This document shows, one piece after another, positions 25,525 to 34,572 of a stretch of DNA of 64,000 nucleotides. Made by a program: the position numbers and the translations under genes. The notes under the pieces were generated by a model, which had not been told where the DNA came from, made no database searches, and was given only the letters and a program-made list of their open reading frames with translations. Numbering within the stretch: position 1 is the stretch's first letter; every line of letters starts with the position of its first letter. This DNA comes from Gudongella sp964575895 (GTDB lineage: Bacteria > Bacillota > Clostridia > Tissierellales > Tissierellaceae). The stretch is taken from the NCBI GenBank assembly GCA_964575895.1, contig CAZNTE010000010.1, positions 27,910-91,909 of the forward strand, written 5' to 3'.

Positions 25525-26835
25525 ATGGAGAAAATTAGAATAGTACACTACCTAAACCAGTTCTTTGCGGGAATAGGTGGAGAAGATAAAGCTGATATTA
25601 AGCCTGAAGTACGTGAAGGCGCAGTTGGCCCAGGAATGGCTCTATTAGCAGGTTTTGGTGGAGAAGCTGAAATAGTAGCGACTGTAATTTGTGGTGATAG
25701 CTACTTTGGCGAAAATACTGATGAGGCTAAAGCAGAAGTTCTTGAATTAATTAAACAATATAATCCTGATTTATTCATCGCAGGTCCTGCCTTTAATGCA
25801 GGAAGATATGGTTTCGCATGTGGTACTATGACTGAGGCAGTTCAAAACGAACTTAATATACCTGCACTAACTGGAATGTATATAGAAAACCCAGGAGCAG
25901 ATATGTTTAAAAAGTCAGTTTATATAATTTCTACAAAAGATAGTGCAGCAGGTATGAAGGATGCTGTTAGTAGTATGGTGCCATTAGCTAGAAAATTAGT
26001 TAATGGAAGTATAATTGGTTCACCAATTGAAGAGAGATATCTTGAAAGAGGATTGAGGAAGAATTACTTCACAGAAAAAAGAGGTTCAGAAAGAGCAGTT
26101 GATATGCTTCTTAAGAAACTTAAAGGGCAAGATTTCGTAACTGAATATCCAATGCCAAACTTTGATAGGGTAGATCCAAATCCAGCTGTAAGAGATTTAT
26201 CTAAGGCTAAAATCGCCTTAGTTACTTCAGGAGGAACTGTTCCAAAAGGAAATCCTGATCATATAGAATCATCATCAGCATCAAAATATGGAAAGTATGA
26301 CATTGATGGAGTTATGGACTTAACTTCAGAGACATATGAAACAGCACATGGTGGATACGACCCAGTTTATGCTAACCAAGATTCAGACAGAGTATTGCCA
26401 GTGGATGTTTTAAGAGACTTGGAAAAAGAAGGTAAAATTGGTTCATTACACAGATACTTCTACTCAACAGTAGGTAATGGAACAGCTGTTGCAAGCTCAA
26501 AGAAATTTGCTGCTGAGTTTAGCAAGGAGCTTATAGCTGATGGCGTAGATGCTGTTATTTTAACTTCAACCTGAGGCACCTGTACACGTTGCGGTGCAAC
26601 GATGGTAAAAGAAATTGAAAGAGCAGGAATTCCTGTAGTTCATATTTGTACTGTAGTACCAATATCATTGACAGTTGGTGCAAATAGAATTGTTCCAGCA
26701 ATAGCAATTCCTCATCCCCTTGGAAATCCAGCTTTGGATCCAGCAGAGGAAAAATCATTAAGAAGAAAGATTGTAGAAAAAGCTCTTAATGCATTAACAG
26801 TTGAAGTTAGTGAACAAACAGTATTTGATAAATAG
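25525..26835 (+). CDS. grdB: glycine reductase component B selenoprotein GrdB (Sec at UGA)
   Basis: A 436-residue selenoprotein subunit of component B. The TGA at 26572-26574 is Sec350 in the family motif TSTUGTCTRCGATMVKEIE; read as a stop it would cut the protein at 349 residues and leave an apparent second gene from 26602. The N-terminus IRIVHYLNQFFAGIGGEDKA is diagnostic. Component B dehydrates glycine with its pyruvoyl partner GrdE and gives the carboxymethyl group to GrdA. A strong GAGAGGAGG site precedes the ATG. Confidence 0.96.
26587..26601 (+). promoter_or_regulatory. candidate bacterial SECIS hairpin of grdB
   Basis: A perfect 6-bp stem CGTTGC-GGT-GCAACG begins 12 bases after the UGA codon. 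The distance and the GGU loop agree with the bacterial SECIS that SelB binds (UGA followed by a hairpin with GGU/GU in the apical loop). It encodes part of the TRCGAT segment. Confidence 0.7.
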
Positions 26836-26846
26836 TAATTGACATT

Positions 26847-26877
26847 GAATGGGTGATACTTTTAGAATCACCCATTC
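26847..26877 (+). promoter_or_regulatory. intergenic hairpin between grdB and grdC
   Basis: A perfect 11-bp stem (26847-26857 with 26867-26877, 9-base loop) with no T-run follows grdB. It is not a usual terminator; it may set the ratio of the upstream and downstream parts of the operon by RNA processing or mRNA protection. Confidence 0.6.
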
Positions 26878-26908
26878 CTATAATATATAATTTATGGAGG
26901 TGACTCAA

Positions 26909-28447
26909 TTGAGTTATTCAGTAGTAAAAGGTACAAGCTATGTATTAGTGCAAGCACCGGATATGGTACTTCATAATGGTACTACCCAAACAACGGAAAA
27001 GTATCTTAATCCAAACTCAGAGTATCTTAAGAATTTACCAAATAGCTTAAGAAGCTTTGAAAAAGCTGTTGATTATTTGCCAAACCAAGTGTATATAGGA
27101 AATTATAGTCCAGAGTCATTGAGAGAAAACCCACAACCTTGGGTTGATCTAGGTTTAAATAACCCAAATAGAGAAGGTAAATTTGGTGAAATTATGCCTC
27201 AAGATGAATTTATTGGATTAGTAAAAATAGTAGATGCATTTGATTTAGTTAAATTGACTAAAGATTTCACGGCGAAAGTTAAAAAAGAATTAACAAACCA
27301 TCCATTAGTTAGTGAAGAGCTAGTTGCTAAACTTAAAGATGGGGACGATATAAATGACATTGAGAAATTCATCAATGAGCAAGGCGCTGAACCAATATAT
27401 TCAAATAATTCAGTAGTTGGGTGTGTTAAGAGAGCACATGATGTTGATGTTAACTTGAATGCACATGTAATTTTTGAAAATTTAGTTTCCAAGGCATCTG
27501 GAGTATTAGCTGCACTTCATTTACTAGATAAAGTAGATATAAATCCAGAGGCGATTGAGTATGTTCTTGAGTGCTCTGAAGAAGCATGTGGAGATATGAA
27601 CCAAAGAGGTGGCGGTAATTTCGCAAAAGCAATTGCTGAAGTTGCTGGATTGAAAAATGCTTCAGGATCAGATGTAAGAGGTTTCTGCGCAGCTCCAACA
27701 CATGCAATGATTTCAGCAGCATCTATGGTAAAGGCTGGAACATTTAAGAATGTACTAATAGTATCAGGTGGATCCACTGCAAAGCTAGGTATGAATGGTA
27801 AGGACCATGTAAAAAAAGGTCTTCCAATACTTGAGGATGTAATAGGAGGATTTGCAGTACTTGTTAGCGAGAATGATGGATCAAGCCCAATATTAAGAAC
27901 TGATCTTGTGGGTAGACATACTGTTGGTACTGGATCATCACCACAAGCTGTTATTACTTCATTGGTTACTGAACCCCTTGATAGAGGAAACTTAAAAATA
28001 ACTGATATTGATAAATATTCAGTGGAAATGCAAAATCCAGATGTAACAAAACCAGCAGGAGCTGGAGATGTTCCAAATGCAAACTACAAGATGATAGCTG
28101 CTCTTGGAGTAAAGCGTGGGGAATTGGAAAGAACGGCTATTAATGACTTTATAGTAAAACATGGAATGGAAGGATGGGCTCCAACTCAAGGACATATACC
28201 TTCAGGAGTTCCTTATGTGGGATTTGCCAAAGAAGATATAGAAGCAGGAAGAGTAAATAGAGTAATGATAGTTGGTAAAGGAAGTTTATTCCTAGGAAGA
28301 ATGACCAACCTATTCGATGGTGTTTCAATAGTTATGGAAAAGAATCCTGGAGTGATGGAGGAAAGCAAGGGAATCTCAGAAAATGAGGTTAGAAGTCTAG
28401 TAGCTGAGGCTATGAGGGATTTTGCTTCACATCTACTTCAAGGCTAG
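26909..28447 (+). CDS. grdC: glycine reductase component C subunit beta GrdC
   Basis: A 512-residue subunit of component C, which turns the GrdA-bound carboxymethyl group into acetyl phosphate by arsenate/phosphate-dependent release of an acetyl-enzyme. The beginning SYSVVKGTSYVLVQAPDMVL and the KYLNPNSEYLKNLP block match known GrdC. The thiolase/KAS III-like core follows, with GFCAAPTHAMISAASMVKAG. The start is taken as TTG 26909 after GGAGGTGA; an ATG at 26894 is in frame but lies before the ribosome site. The length of 512 agrees with the family as I know it. Confidence 0.93.
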   Translation: MSYSVVKGTSYVLVQAPDMVLHNGTTQTTEKYLNPNSEYLKNLPNSLRSFEKAVDYLPNQVYIGNYSPESLRENPQPWVDLGLNNPNREGKFGEIMPQDEFIGLVKIVDAFDLVKLTKDFTAKVKKELTNHPLVSEELVAKLKDGDDINDIEKFINEQGAEPIYSNNSVVGCVKRAHDVDVNLNAHVIFENLVSKASGVLAALHLLDKVDINPEAIEYVLECSEEACGDMNQRGGGNFAKAIAEVAGLKNASGSDVRGFCAAPTHAMISAASMVKAGTFKNVLIVSGGSTAKLGMNGKDHVKKGLPILEDVIGGFAVLVSENDGSSPILRTDLVGRHTVGTGSSPQAVITSLVTEPLDRGNLKITDIDKYSVEMQNPDVTKPAGAGDVPNANYKMIAALGVKRGELERTAINDFIVKHGMEGWAPTQGHIPSGVPYVGFAKEDIEAGRVNRVMIVGKGSLFLGRMTNLFDGVSIVMEKNPGVMEESKGISENEVRSLVAEAMRDFASHLLQG

Positions 28448-28457
28448 AGGTGATAAT

Positions 28458-29639
28458 ATGTCTGAAAACAATGTAAAATCAATGATTGGCAAGGTTTTTA
28501 ATGATATTGCTAATGCAATGGAAACAGGGCAATTTGGGCAAAAGGTTAGAGTTGGTATAACAACCTTTGGGAGTGAATTAGGTGTAGAAAATATGGTCTT
28601 GGGAGCGGAAATGGCTCAAAAGAGAGATAACTCAATGGAAGTTGTCTTAATTGGACCAAAGGTAGATTCAACCTTAACACAAGTTGTTGTTGAAACAGAA
28701 GAAGAAGGCTACAAGGTAATGGAAAAAATGTTGGATAGCAAAGAAATTGGAGCATGTGTAACCCTTCATTATAGTTTTCCAATAGGTGTTTCAACAGTAG
28801 GTAAGGTTATAACTCCTGGAAAAGGAAAAGAAATGTTTATTGCAACTACTACAGGAACATCTTCTTCTCACAGAGTTGAAGCTATGGTTAAAAATGGAAT
28901 CTATGGGATTATAACAGCAAAAGCTATGGGCTTGAAGAATCCAACATTAGGTATTCTAAATGTAGATGGTGCTAGACAGGTAGAAAGAGCATTTAAGGAT
29001 CTAATTTCAAAGGGATACAATCTAAAATTTACGGAATCAACAAGAGCTGATGGCGGTTCTGTAATGAGAGGAAACGATCTATTGGCAGGAACACCAGATG
29101 TTATGGTAACAGACACCTTAACTGGTAATATTATGATGAAGGTATTCTCATCATACACTACAGGTGGCAGCTATGAGTCACAGGGCTATGGATATGGTCC
29201 TGGAATTGGAGAGGGCTATGATAGACTAGTATTGATATTATCCAGGGCATCAGGTTCTCCAGTTGTTGCCAATGCTTTGAGTTATGCTGCGGATTTAGTT
29301 AAGGGTGAAGCTTTAACAGTGGCTAAGACTGAATTTGAAAAGGCTAACAAAGCTGGTTTAAAAGAAATTTTAGCTGGATTAACTAAGGAAGTGAAAAAAG
29401 AAGCAAGTCAAGAAGAGATAAAAGCTCCAGAGAAAGAGCCAGTAACTGGTACAATTGATGGAATAGATATTATGGAACTTGATGATGCAGTCGCAGTTCT
29501 GTGGAAAAATGGAATTTATGCAGAGTCAGGAATGGGATGTACTGGACCAATAGTTATGGTTCATGAGTCAAAGGTTTCTAATGCTCTTGGCATACTAGCA
29601 AAAGCTGGTTATGAAGTAGGTCAAGCAGAGGATTGCTAG
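28458..29639 (+). CDS. grdD: glycine reductase component C subunit alpha GrdD
   Basis: A 393-residue subunit of component C, partner of GrdC. It has the PlsX-like fold segment VRVGITTFGSELGVENMVLG. Two conserved cysteines occur in EIGACVTLHYSFPIG and SGMGCTGPIVMVHE; a Cys of this kind carries the acetyl group. The start is ATG 28458 after AGAGGTGATAAT; the frame is open upstream into the end of grdC, but that part is antisense to nothing and has no ribosome site. It is the last gene before the operon terminator. Confidence 0.93.
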   Translation: MSENNVKSMIGKVFNDIANAMETGQFGQKVRVGITTFGSELGVENMVLGAEMAQKRDNSMEVVLIGPKVDSTLTQVVVETEEEGYKVMEKMLDSKEIGACVTLHYSFPIGVSTVGKVITPGKGKEMFIATTTGTSSSHRVEAMVKNGIYGIITAKAMGLKNPTLGILNVDGARQVERAFKDLISKGYNLKFTESTRADGGSVMRGNDLLAGTPDVMVTDTLTGNIMMKVFSSYTTGGSYESQGYGYGPGIGEGYDRLVLILSRASGSPVVANALSYAADLVKGEALTVAKTEFEKANKAGLKEILAGLTKEVKKEASQEEIKAPEKEPVTGTIDGIDIMELDDAVAVLWKNGIYAESGMGCTGPIVMVHESKVSNALGILAKAGYEVGQAEDC

Positions 29640-29651
29640 TAATCAATAACT

Positions 29652-29685
29652 AAGCACTAAGATATTTTTTCTTAGTGCTTTTTTT
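29652..29685 (+). terminator. terminator of the glycine reductase operon
   Basis: Perfect 10-bp stem (29652-29661 with 29671-29680, 9-base loop) followed by TTTTT. Confidence 0.92.
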
Positions 29686-29692
29686 CGCCTAA

Positions 29693-29721
29693 TTGTACAT
29701 TAAGACTTAATTTGATATAAT
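29693..29721 (+). promoter_or_regulatory. promoter of rpoN
   Basis: TTGTAC (29693-29698), a 17-base spacer and TATAAT (29716-29721) directly follow the grd terminator. Confidence 0.65.
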
Positions 29722-29749
29722 TAGAAATGTGGCGAGGGGGGTTAGAAAT

Positions 29750-31120
29750 ATGAAGCTAAACTATGATTTAAATCTTGAACAAAGCCAAAAGTTGATAATG
29801 ACACCTGAGTTGAGGCAGGCAATTCAATTACTTCAATATACTAGCCTTGAGTTAAATGAGTACTTATCTAAGGAATTGGAAGAGAATCCTCTTTTGGAGA
29901 TGGAAAGACCAATTGAGGAATTGCAAAATATTGAAAGTCTAAGCGAAGAGAAAGATATAGACTGGAAAGAATTTATCGAAAAATATGATGATATAAGCTA
30001 TAAGACAGAAGTAGATAGAAATCATAAGGAGTATACCATCGAGTCTTATGTAAGTTATTCTCCATCGTTAAAGGACTTTTTACTAGAACAGTTGAACATG
30101 GTCACAATTGGGAATAGGGAAAAAACAATTGCAGAATACCTTATTCAAAATATCAATAGCAATGGTTATTTAGAAGGTTCTTTAAATGAGATAGCTATTA
30201 TATTGCAGGTATCTTTAGAAGAAGTAGAAATGATGCTAACTGTAATTCAAGGATTTGAACCCCTTGGAGTAGCAGCAAGGGATTTAAAGGAATGTCTACT
30301 GATTCAAAGTAAGGAAATAAAGGATTCTAAGTTAAATTTAATAATTAAAAATCACCTAGAAGATGTAGCAACTAATAGATTAATAAATATATCAAAAACA
30401 CTTGGCATATCCATAGAAAGAGCGCAGGAATATTGCGATATCATAAAAACTTTTGAACCAAAACCAGGGAGGACATTTAGAGGAGATGGTGATGACATAA
30501 GGTATATAATTCCAGATGCATCTATTGAAGAAGTAGATGGAGAGTATGTTATATTTATTAATGAAATTACAGGCCCAAGATTAAATATTAATGAATTTTA
30601 CAAGAACCTAATAAAAAGTAGCAAGGATGATAAGACATCAGAGTTTTTGCAAAATAAGTTAAATTCAGCCTTATGGATCATAAAAAGCATAGAACAAAGA
30701 AGACAGACAATGTATAAAGTGATACAGTCCATAGTTGGATTTCAAAAGAACTTTTTTAAGTACGGAGAGAAACAGTTAGTTCCACTAACTCTCAAGGATG
30801 TTGCACAAGATATTGATATGCATGAGTCAACAATTTCCAGGGCAACAAATGGAAAGTATGTTCAAACGCCAAAAGGAGTATTTGAGCTGAAGTACTTTTT
30901 TACAACGGGACTATCCAGTTCCAATGGAGATGTTTCTGCAATTAAGGTAAAGTCAATAATCAAGGGAATGATAGATGAGGAGAATCCAAAAAAACCATTA
31001 AGTGACCAATTAATTTCTGATGCTCTTAAGGCAAGAGGAATGATTGTTTCAAGAAGAACAGTAGCTAAGTATAGGGATGAACTAAATATAGCCTCCTCTT
31101 CCATGAGAAGAAGATATTAA
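29750..31120 (+). CDS. rpoN: RNA polymerase sigma-54 factor
   Basis: A 456-residue sigma-54. Region I is the Gln/Leu-rich QSQKLIMTPELRQAIQLLQ, followed by an acidic region II. The core-binding part includes EPLGVAARDLKECLLIQ. The DNA-binding part has the HTH with MHESTISRATNGKYVQTPKG and ends in the RpoN box RRTVAKYRDELNI, which reads the -24 element. The ATG at 29750 follows GAGGGGGG; an upstream in-frame start at 29729 is less likely. It lies directly before cggR, as in some clostridia. Its target genes are not evident in this window. Confidence 0.94.
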   Translation: MKLNYDLNLEQSQKLIMTPELRQAIQLLQYTSLELNEYLSKELEENPLLEMERPIEELQNIESLSEEKDIDWKEFIEKYDDISYKTEVDRNHKEYTIESYVSYSPSLKDFLLEQLNMVTIGNREKTIAEYLIQNINSNGYLEGSLNEIAIILQVSLEEVEMMLTVIQGFEPLGVAARDLKECLLIQSKEIKDSKLNLIIKNHLEDVATNRLINISKTLGISIERAQEYCDIIKTFEPKPGRTFRGDGDDIRYIIPDASIEEVDGEYVIFINEITGPRLNINEFYKNLIKSSKDDKTSEFLQNKLNSALWIIKSIEQRRQTMYKVIQSIVGFQKNFFKYGEKQLVPLTLKDVAQDIDMHESTISRATNGKYVQTPKGVFELKYFFTTGLSSSNGDVSAIKVKSIIKGMIDEENPKKPLSDQLISDALKARGMIVSRRTVAKYRDELNIASSSMRRRY

Positions 31121-31132
31121 CCCATGTAAAGC

Positions 31133-31161
31133 TTGCAAAAGCAGACTACATGGGTTATAAT
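31133..31161 (+). promoter_or_regulatory. promoter of the cggR-gap operon
   Basis: TTGCAA (31133-31138), a 17-base spacer and TATAAT (31156-31161). The spacer region is also part of an inverted repeat (ACCCATGTA with TACATGGGT) that begins just after the rpoN stop and could act as an rpoN terminator, although it has no T-run. Confidence 0.7.
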
Positions 31162-31191
31162 AATCATGAGGTCTATTTTTTTTATAGTAAG

Positions 31192-31229
31192 CGGGACAAA
31201 ATGATTATAGAGGGACTAAAAAAGTCCCG
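31192..31229 (+). promoter_or_regulatory. candidate CggR operator
   Basis: CGGGAC at 31192, GGGAC at 31212 and GTCCCG at 31224-31229 give repeated GGGAC half-sites, like the CGGGAC/TGTC repeats bound by CggR in Bacillus subtilis. The block starts about 25 bases after the expected transcription start and just ahead of cggR, the same roadblock position as in Bacillus. Confidence 0.65.
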
Positions 31230-31245
31230 GATTGGAGGAGATGAA

Positions 31246-32268
31246 GTGGAATTATTAAACTTAATAAGGAAATTATCTCCTGAGTCAATTTTTGATATAG
31301 AACGACGATATGAGATACTAAGAACCGTAAATTATAGGCAACCAATAGGCAGAAGATCTCTAGCTAGAGAGTTGGATATGGGGGAGAGATTAGTACGAAA
31401 CGAGATAGAAAATCTAAAGACTTTAGGGTTATTAAATAATAATAATATGGGTATGTATGTTACAGACGAAGGCAGTCGATTAATAGTTGATCTTGATGAA
31501 TTCTATAAGAATCTTAAGGGAATCCCTGAACTTACAAAAAAATTAAACCAGAAACTTAAGCTAAGGAAAATCCTGGTTGTTCCAGGGGATTCAGGTAAGG
31601 ATGAGCTTGTTCTTAAGGACATGGGTAAGGCAGCCACAAATTACTTGGTAAAAATTTTAAAAGATGATGATATTGTGGGAGTAACTGGCGGTAGTACCAT
31701 GGCAAATGTATCTGAATCAATAAACACCGATAGTAAGTTTCCTAATGTAACAGTCATACCAGCTAGAGGTGGTTTAGGGATTGATCTCAATACACAAGCA
31801 AATTCAGTTGCAGCTAAACTTGGTGAGGGCTTAAGAGCAAAGTATAGGTTACTATATATCCCTGATAGCTTATCTGAAGATGCACTTACTGCTGTTCTTA
31901 AGAATCAGGAAATAAAAGAATCTCTTGAGTTTATTAAAAATATGAGTGTTCTACTATTTGGTATTGGAAGAGCAGATATTATGGCAAACAGAAGGAACCT
32001 ATCTAAGGAGAGAATTAAATCTCTATTAGAAGAAGGGGCTGTGGCAGAAGCTTTTGGACATTATTTTGACATAAGTGGCAATGAAGTTTGGGAATATAAA
32101 ACTGTTGGAATTACCTTAGACAATTACATGAAGATTAATGAGATTATAGGTGTTGCAGGGGGAGAAGATAAGGCTGAAGCAATTATTGCCTTATCATCCC
32201 TTAGAAAAGACATAACCTTAATAATTGATGAGGCTGTTGGAAACAAAATAATTAATATATTAACTTAA
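31246..32268 (+). CDS. cggR: central glycolytic genes regulator CggR (SorC family)
   Basis: A 340-residue repressor of the SorC/DeoR type. The N-terminal winged helix contains ERRYEILRTVNYRQPIGRRS, LARELDMGERLVRNEI; the C-terminal sugar-phosphate-binding domain has VGVTGGSTMANVSESI and PARGGLGIDLNTQANSVA. In Bacillus CggR is relieved by fructose-1,6-bisphosphate. The preferred start is GTG 31246 after GGAGGAG, which gives the family's usual length and beginning; the frame is open further upstream over the operator. It precedes gap by 18 bases and controls the glycolytic operon including itself. Confidence 0.92.
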   Translation: MELLNLIRKLSPESIFDIERRYEILRTVNYRQPIGRRSLARELDMGERLVRNEIENLKTLGLLNNNNMGMYVTDEGSRLIVDLDEFYKNLKGIPELTKKLNQKLKLRKILVVPGDSGKDELVLKDMGKAATNYLVKILKDDDIVGVTGGSTMANVSESINTDSKFPNVTVIPARGGLGIDLNTQANSVAAKLGEGLRAKYRLLYIPDSLSEDALTAVLKNQEIKESLEFIKNMSVLLFGIGRADIMANRRNLSKERIKSLLEEGAVAEAFGHYFDISGNEVWEYKTVGITLDNYMKINEIIGVAGGEDKAEAIIALSSLRKDITLIIDEAVGNKIINILT

Positions 32269-32286
32269 AATAAGGAGGAAATAATT

Positions 32287-33294
32287 ATGACTTTAAAAGT
32301 AGGATTAAGTGGATTTGGTAGGATAGGAAGGGATGTAGTTAGAATTTGGGCAGAGAATGATGTAAAAGATTTTGAAATCGTTGCAATTAATGCTTCTGGG
32401 GACATAAAAGACTTAGCCCATTTATTTAAGTATGATAGTTTATATGGAAAATTTGATGGTGAGATAGACACTTACGAAGGTGGATTTGTTATTAATGGCA
32501 AGAAAATTCCAGTAGTAGCATATAGAGATCCTTCTCAAATTCCATGGAAGGATTTAGGAGTGGATTTAGCAATTGATTCAACTGGTGCATTTAAGGATAG
32601 GGAAGGCTTATCAAAGCATTTGGAAGCAGGAGCTAAAAAAGTAATGATAACTGCACCTGCAAAAGGCGAAGATATAACGATTGTATTAGGAGTAAATGAT
32701 CATTTATACGATCATGAAAAGCACAATATTATTTCAAACGCATCTTGTACTACTAACTGTTTAGCACCAGTATCAAAAGTAATCCTTGACAAATTGGGAG
32801 TTAAGAAAGGTTTAATGACCACAATTCATGCTTATACCAATGATCAACAAATATTAGATAAAAGACATAAGGACCCTAGAAGAGCTAGAGCTGCTGCAGA
32901 AAATATAGTACCAACTACAACTGGTGCTGCTAAGGCTGTTTCATTAGTATTACCAGAACTTAAGGGTAAGCTAAATGGATTCTCAGTTAGAGTTCCTGTA
33001 CCAACAGTTTCAATGGTAGATGTTGTATTTGAAGTTGATAGACCTACTACAGTTGAGGAAGTAAATGGATTCCTTAAGGCGGCTAGTGAGAATGAAATGA
33101 AAGGTATACTAGGATATTCAGAAGAGCCTTTGGTATCAAGAGATTTCCTTGGAGATGAAAGATCATCAATAGTTGATGCTGATTCAACTATGGTTATTGA
33201 TAATATGGTAAAGATTATTGCTTGGTATGATAATGAGTGGGGATATTCAAGTAGAGTAGTTGATCTTGCAAGTTTAATAGCTTCTAAGTGGTAA
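32287..33294 (+). CDS. gap: glyceraldehyde-3-phosphate dehydrogenase
   Basis: A 335-residue GAPDH (EC 1.2.1.12). NAD-binding start KVGLSGFGRIGRDVVRIW, catalytic Cys in SNASCTTNCLAPV, and the C-terminal AWYDNEWGYSSRVVDLA. It makes 1,3-bisphosphoglycerate and NADH. The second gene of the cggR operon, with an AAGGAGGAAA ribosome site. A strong hairpin without a T-run separates it from pgk. Confidence 0.97.
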   Translation: MTLKVGLSGFGRIGRDVVRIWAENDVKDFEIVAINASGDIKDLAHLFKYDSLYGKFDGEIDTYEGGFVINGKKIPVVAYRDPSQIPWKDLGVDLAIDSTGAFKDREGLSKHLEAGAKKVMITAPAKGEDITIVLGVNDHLYDHEKHNIISNASCTTNCLAPVSKVILDKLGVKKGLMTTIHAYTNDQQILDKRHKDPRRARAAAENIVPTTTGAAKAVSLVLPELKGKLNGFSVRVPVPTVSMVDVVFEVDRPTTVEEVNGFLKAASENEMKGILGYSEEPLVSRDFLGDERSSIVDADSTMVIDNMVKIIAWYDNEWGYSSRVVDLASLIASKW

Positions 33295-33301
33295 AATAAT
33301 G

Positions 33302-33323
33302 AGTCGGGTCTAAGGACCCGACT
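33302..33323 (+). promoter_or_regulatory. GC-rich intercistronic hairpin between gap and pgk
   Basis: Perfect 9-bp stem AGTCGGGTC-TAAG-GACCCGACT with no following T-run. It may protect or process the gap part of the transcript and raise its level, as known for glycolytic operons, or end some transcripts. Confidence 0.6.
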
Positions 33324-33369
33324 TGTAAATTGAAAATTTAGATTAATACTATAAGAAGAAGGTGTTAAT

Positions 33370-34560
33370 ATGTTTAAGAAAAAAACATTAAAGGATATAA
33401 ATGTATCTGGGAAAACAGTGCTAGTGAGAGTTGACTATAATGTCCCTATGGATGACGACTTGAATATTACAGATAACATCAGAATTAGAAGTTCACTTCC
33501 CACTATTAACTATCTCCTAGAGAATGATGCAAAGATAATTCTTATGTCACATCTTGGAAGACCAAAGGGAGAACCAAAAGCTAAATACTCTATGGAACCA
33601 GTGGCTAGAGAATTATCTAAACTAGTGGGAAAGGAAATCATCTTTGCAGATGAGGATCTTGTTGTGACTAATAAAGTGAGAGATATGGCAAAATCTCTTA
33701 AGCCAAGGGATATTATGTTGCTTCAAAATACCAGATATAGAAAAGAAGAAGAAAAAAATGATGATGAGTTTGCTAAAGAATTAGCAGATCTTGCAGAAAT
33801 CTATGTAAATGACGCATTTGGAACTTCCCATAGGGCACATGCATCCAATGTTGGAGTTTCAAAGTATCTTCCATCAGCTTTAGGGTTATTAGTAGAGAAA
33901 GAAGTATCCATAATGGGTAAGGCTTTGGATAATCCAGAAAGACCCTTTGTTGCTATACTTGGAGGTGCAAAGGTATCTGATAAGATAGGAGTAATTGAGA
34001 ATCTCATTAATAAAGTTGATGCAATTATCATAGGTGGAGGTATGGCATTTACATTCCTTAAAGCAAAAGGATATGAAATTGGAACATCCTTATTAGAAGA
34101 TGACAAGGTTGAACTGGCATCTGAGCTTATTAATAAAGCTAAAGAAAATGGAGTTGCCTTAGTATTACCAATAGATGTAGTTGTAGCAAAAGAATTTAAA
34201 AGTGACACTGAATTTAGAACGGTAGTTGTTGAAGATATTCCAAAGGATATGATGGGATTAGATATTGGAGATGAGTCAATAGAGCTTTTCCAAAAAGTAA
34301 TCGAAGAGGCAAAAACAATAATATGGAATGGGCCAATGGGTGTGTTCGAGATGGATAACTTTAATAAGGGAACATATGCCATAGGTCATGCTATGGTTAA
34401 TTCTGGAGCTATTACTATCGTAGGTGGTGGAGATTCAGCTTCAGCCATAGAACAAGCAGGATTAGCAGATCAGATCACTCATGTATCAACTGGGGGAGGA
34501 GCATCCTTAGAACTATTGGAAGGAAAAGTACTTCCTGGAATTGATGCTATCAGTGAGTAA
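33370..34560 (+). CDS. pgk: phosphoglycerate kinase
   Basis: A 396-residue monomeric phosphoglycerate kinase (EC 2.7.2.3), which makes ATP from 1,3-bisphosphoglycerate. Signature VLVRVDYNVPMDD near the N-terminus, MSHLGRPKGEP, the hinge, KVSDKIGVIENLINK, WNGPMGVFEMDNF and the C-terminal STGGGASLELLEGK. It is not fused to tpiA as in Thermotoga. It lies 12 bases before tpiA. Confidence 0.97.
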   Translation: MFKKKTLKDINVSGKTVLVRVDYNVPMDDDLNITDNIRIRSSLPTINYLLENDAKIILMSHLGRPKGEPKAKYSMEPVARELSKLVGKEIIFADEDLVVTNKVRDMAKSLKPRDIMLLQNTRYRKEEEKNDDEFAKELADLAEIYVNDAFGTSHRAHASNVGVSKYLPSALGLLVEKEVSIMGKALDNPERPFVAILGGAKVSDKIGVIENLINKVDAIIIGGGMAFTFLKAKGYEIGTSLLEDDKVELASELINKAKENGVALVLPIDVVVAKEFKSDTEFRTVVVEDIPKDMMGLDIGDESIELFQKVIEEAKTIIWNGPMGVFEMDNFNKGTYAIGHAMVNSGAITIVGGGDSASAIEQAGLADQITHVSTGGGASLELLEGKVLPGIDAISE

Positions 34561-34572
34561 GGAGGAGTTTTT

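Noticed and set aside
26839..26884. TTGACA and TATAAT between grdB and grdC
   Set aside because: The two boxes are 34 bases apart, too far for a sigma-A promoter; the hairpin between them explains the region better.
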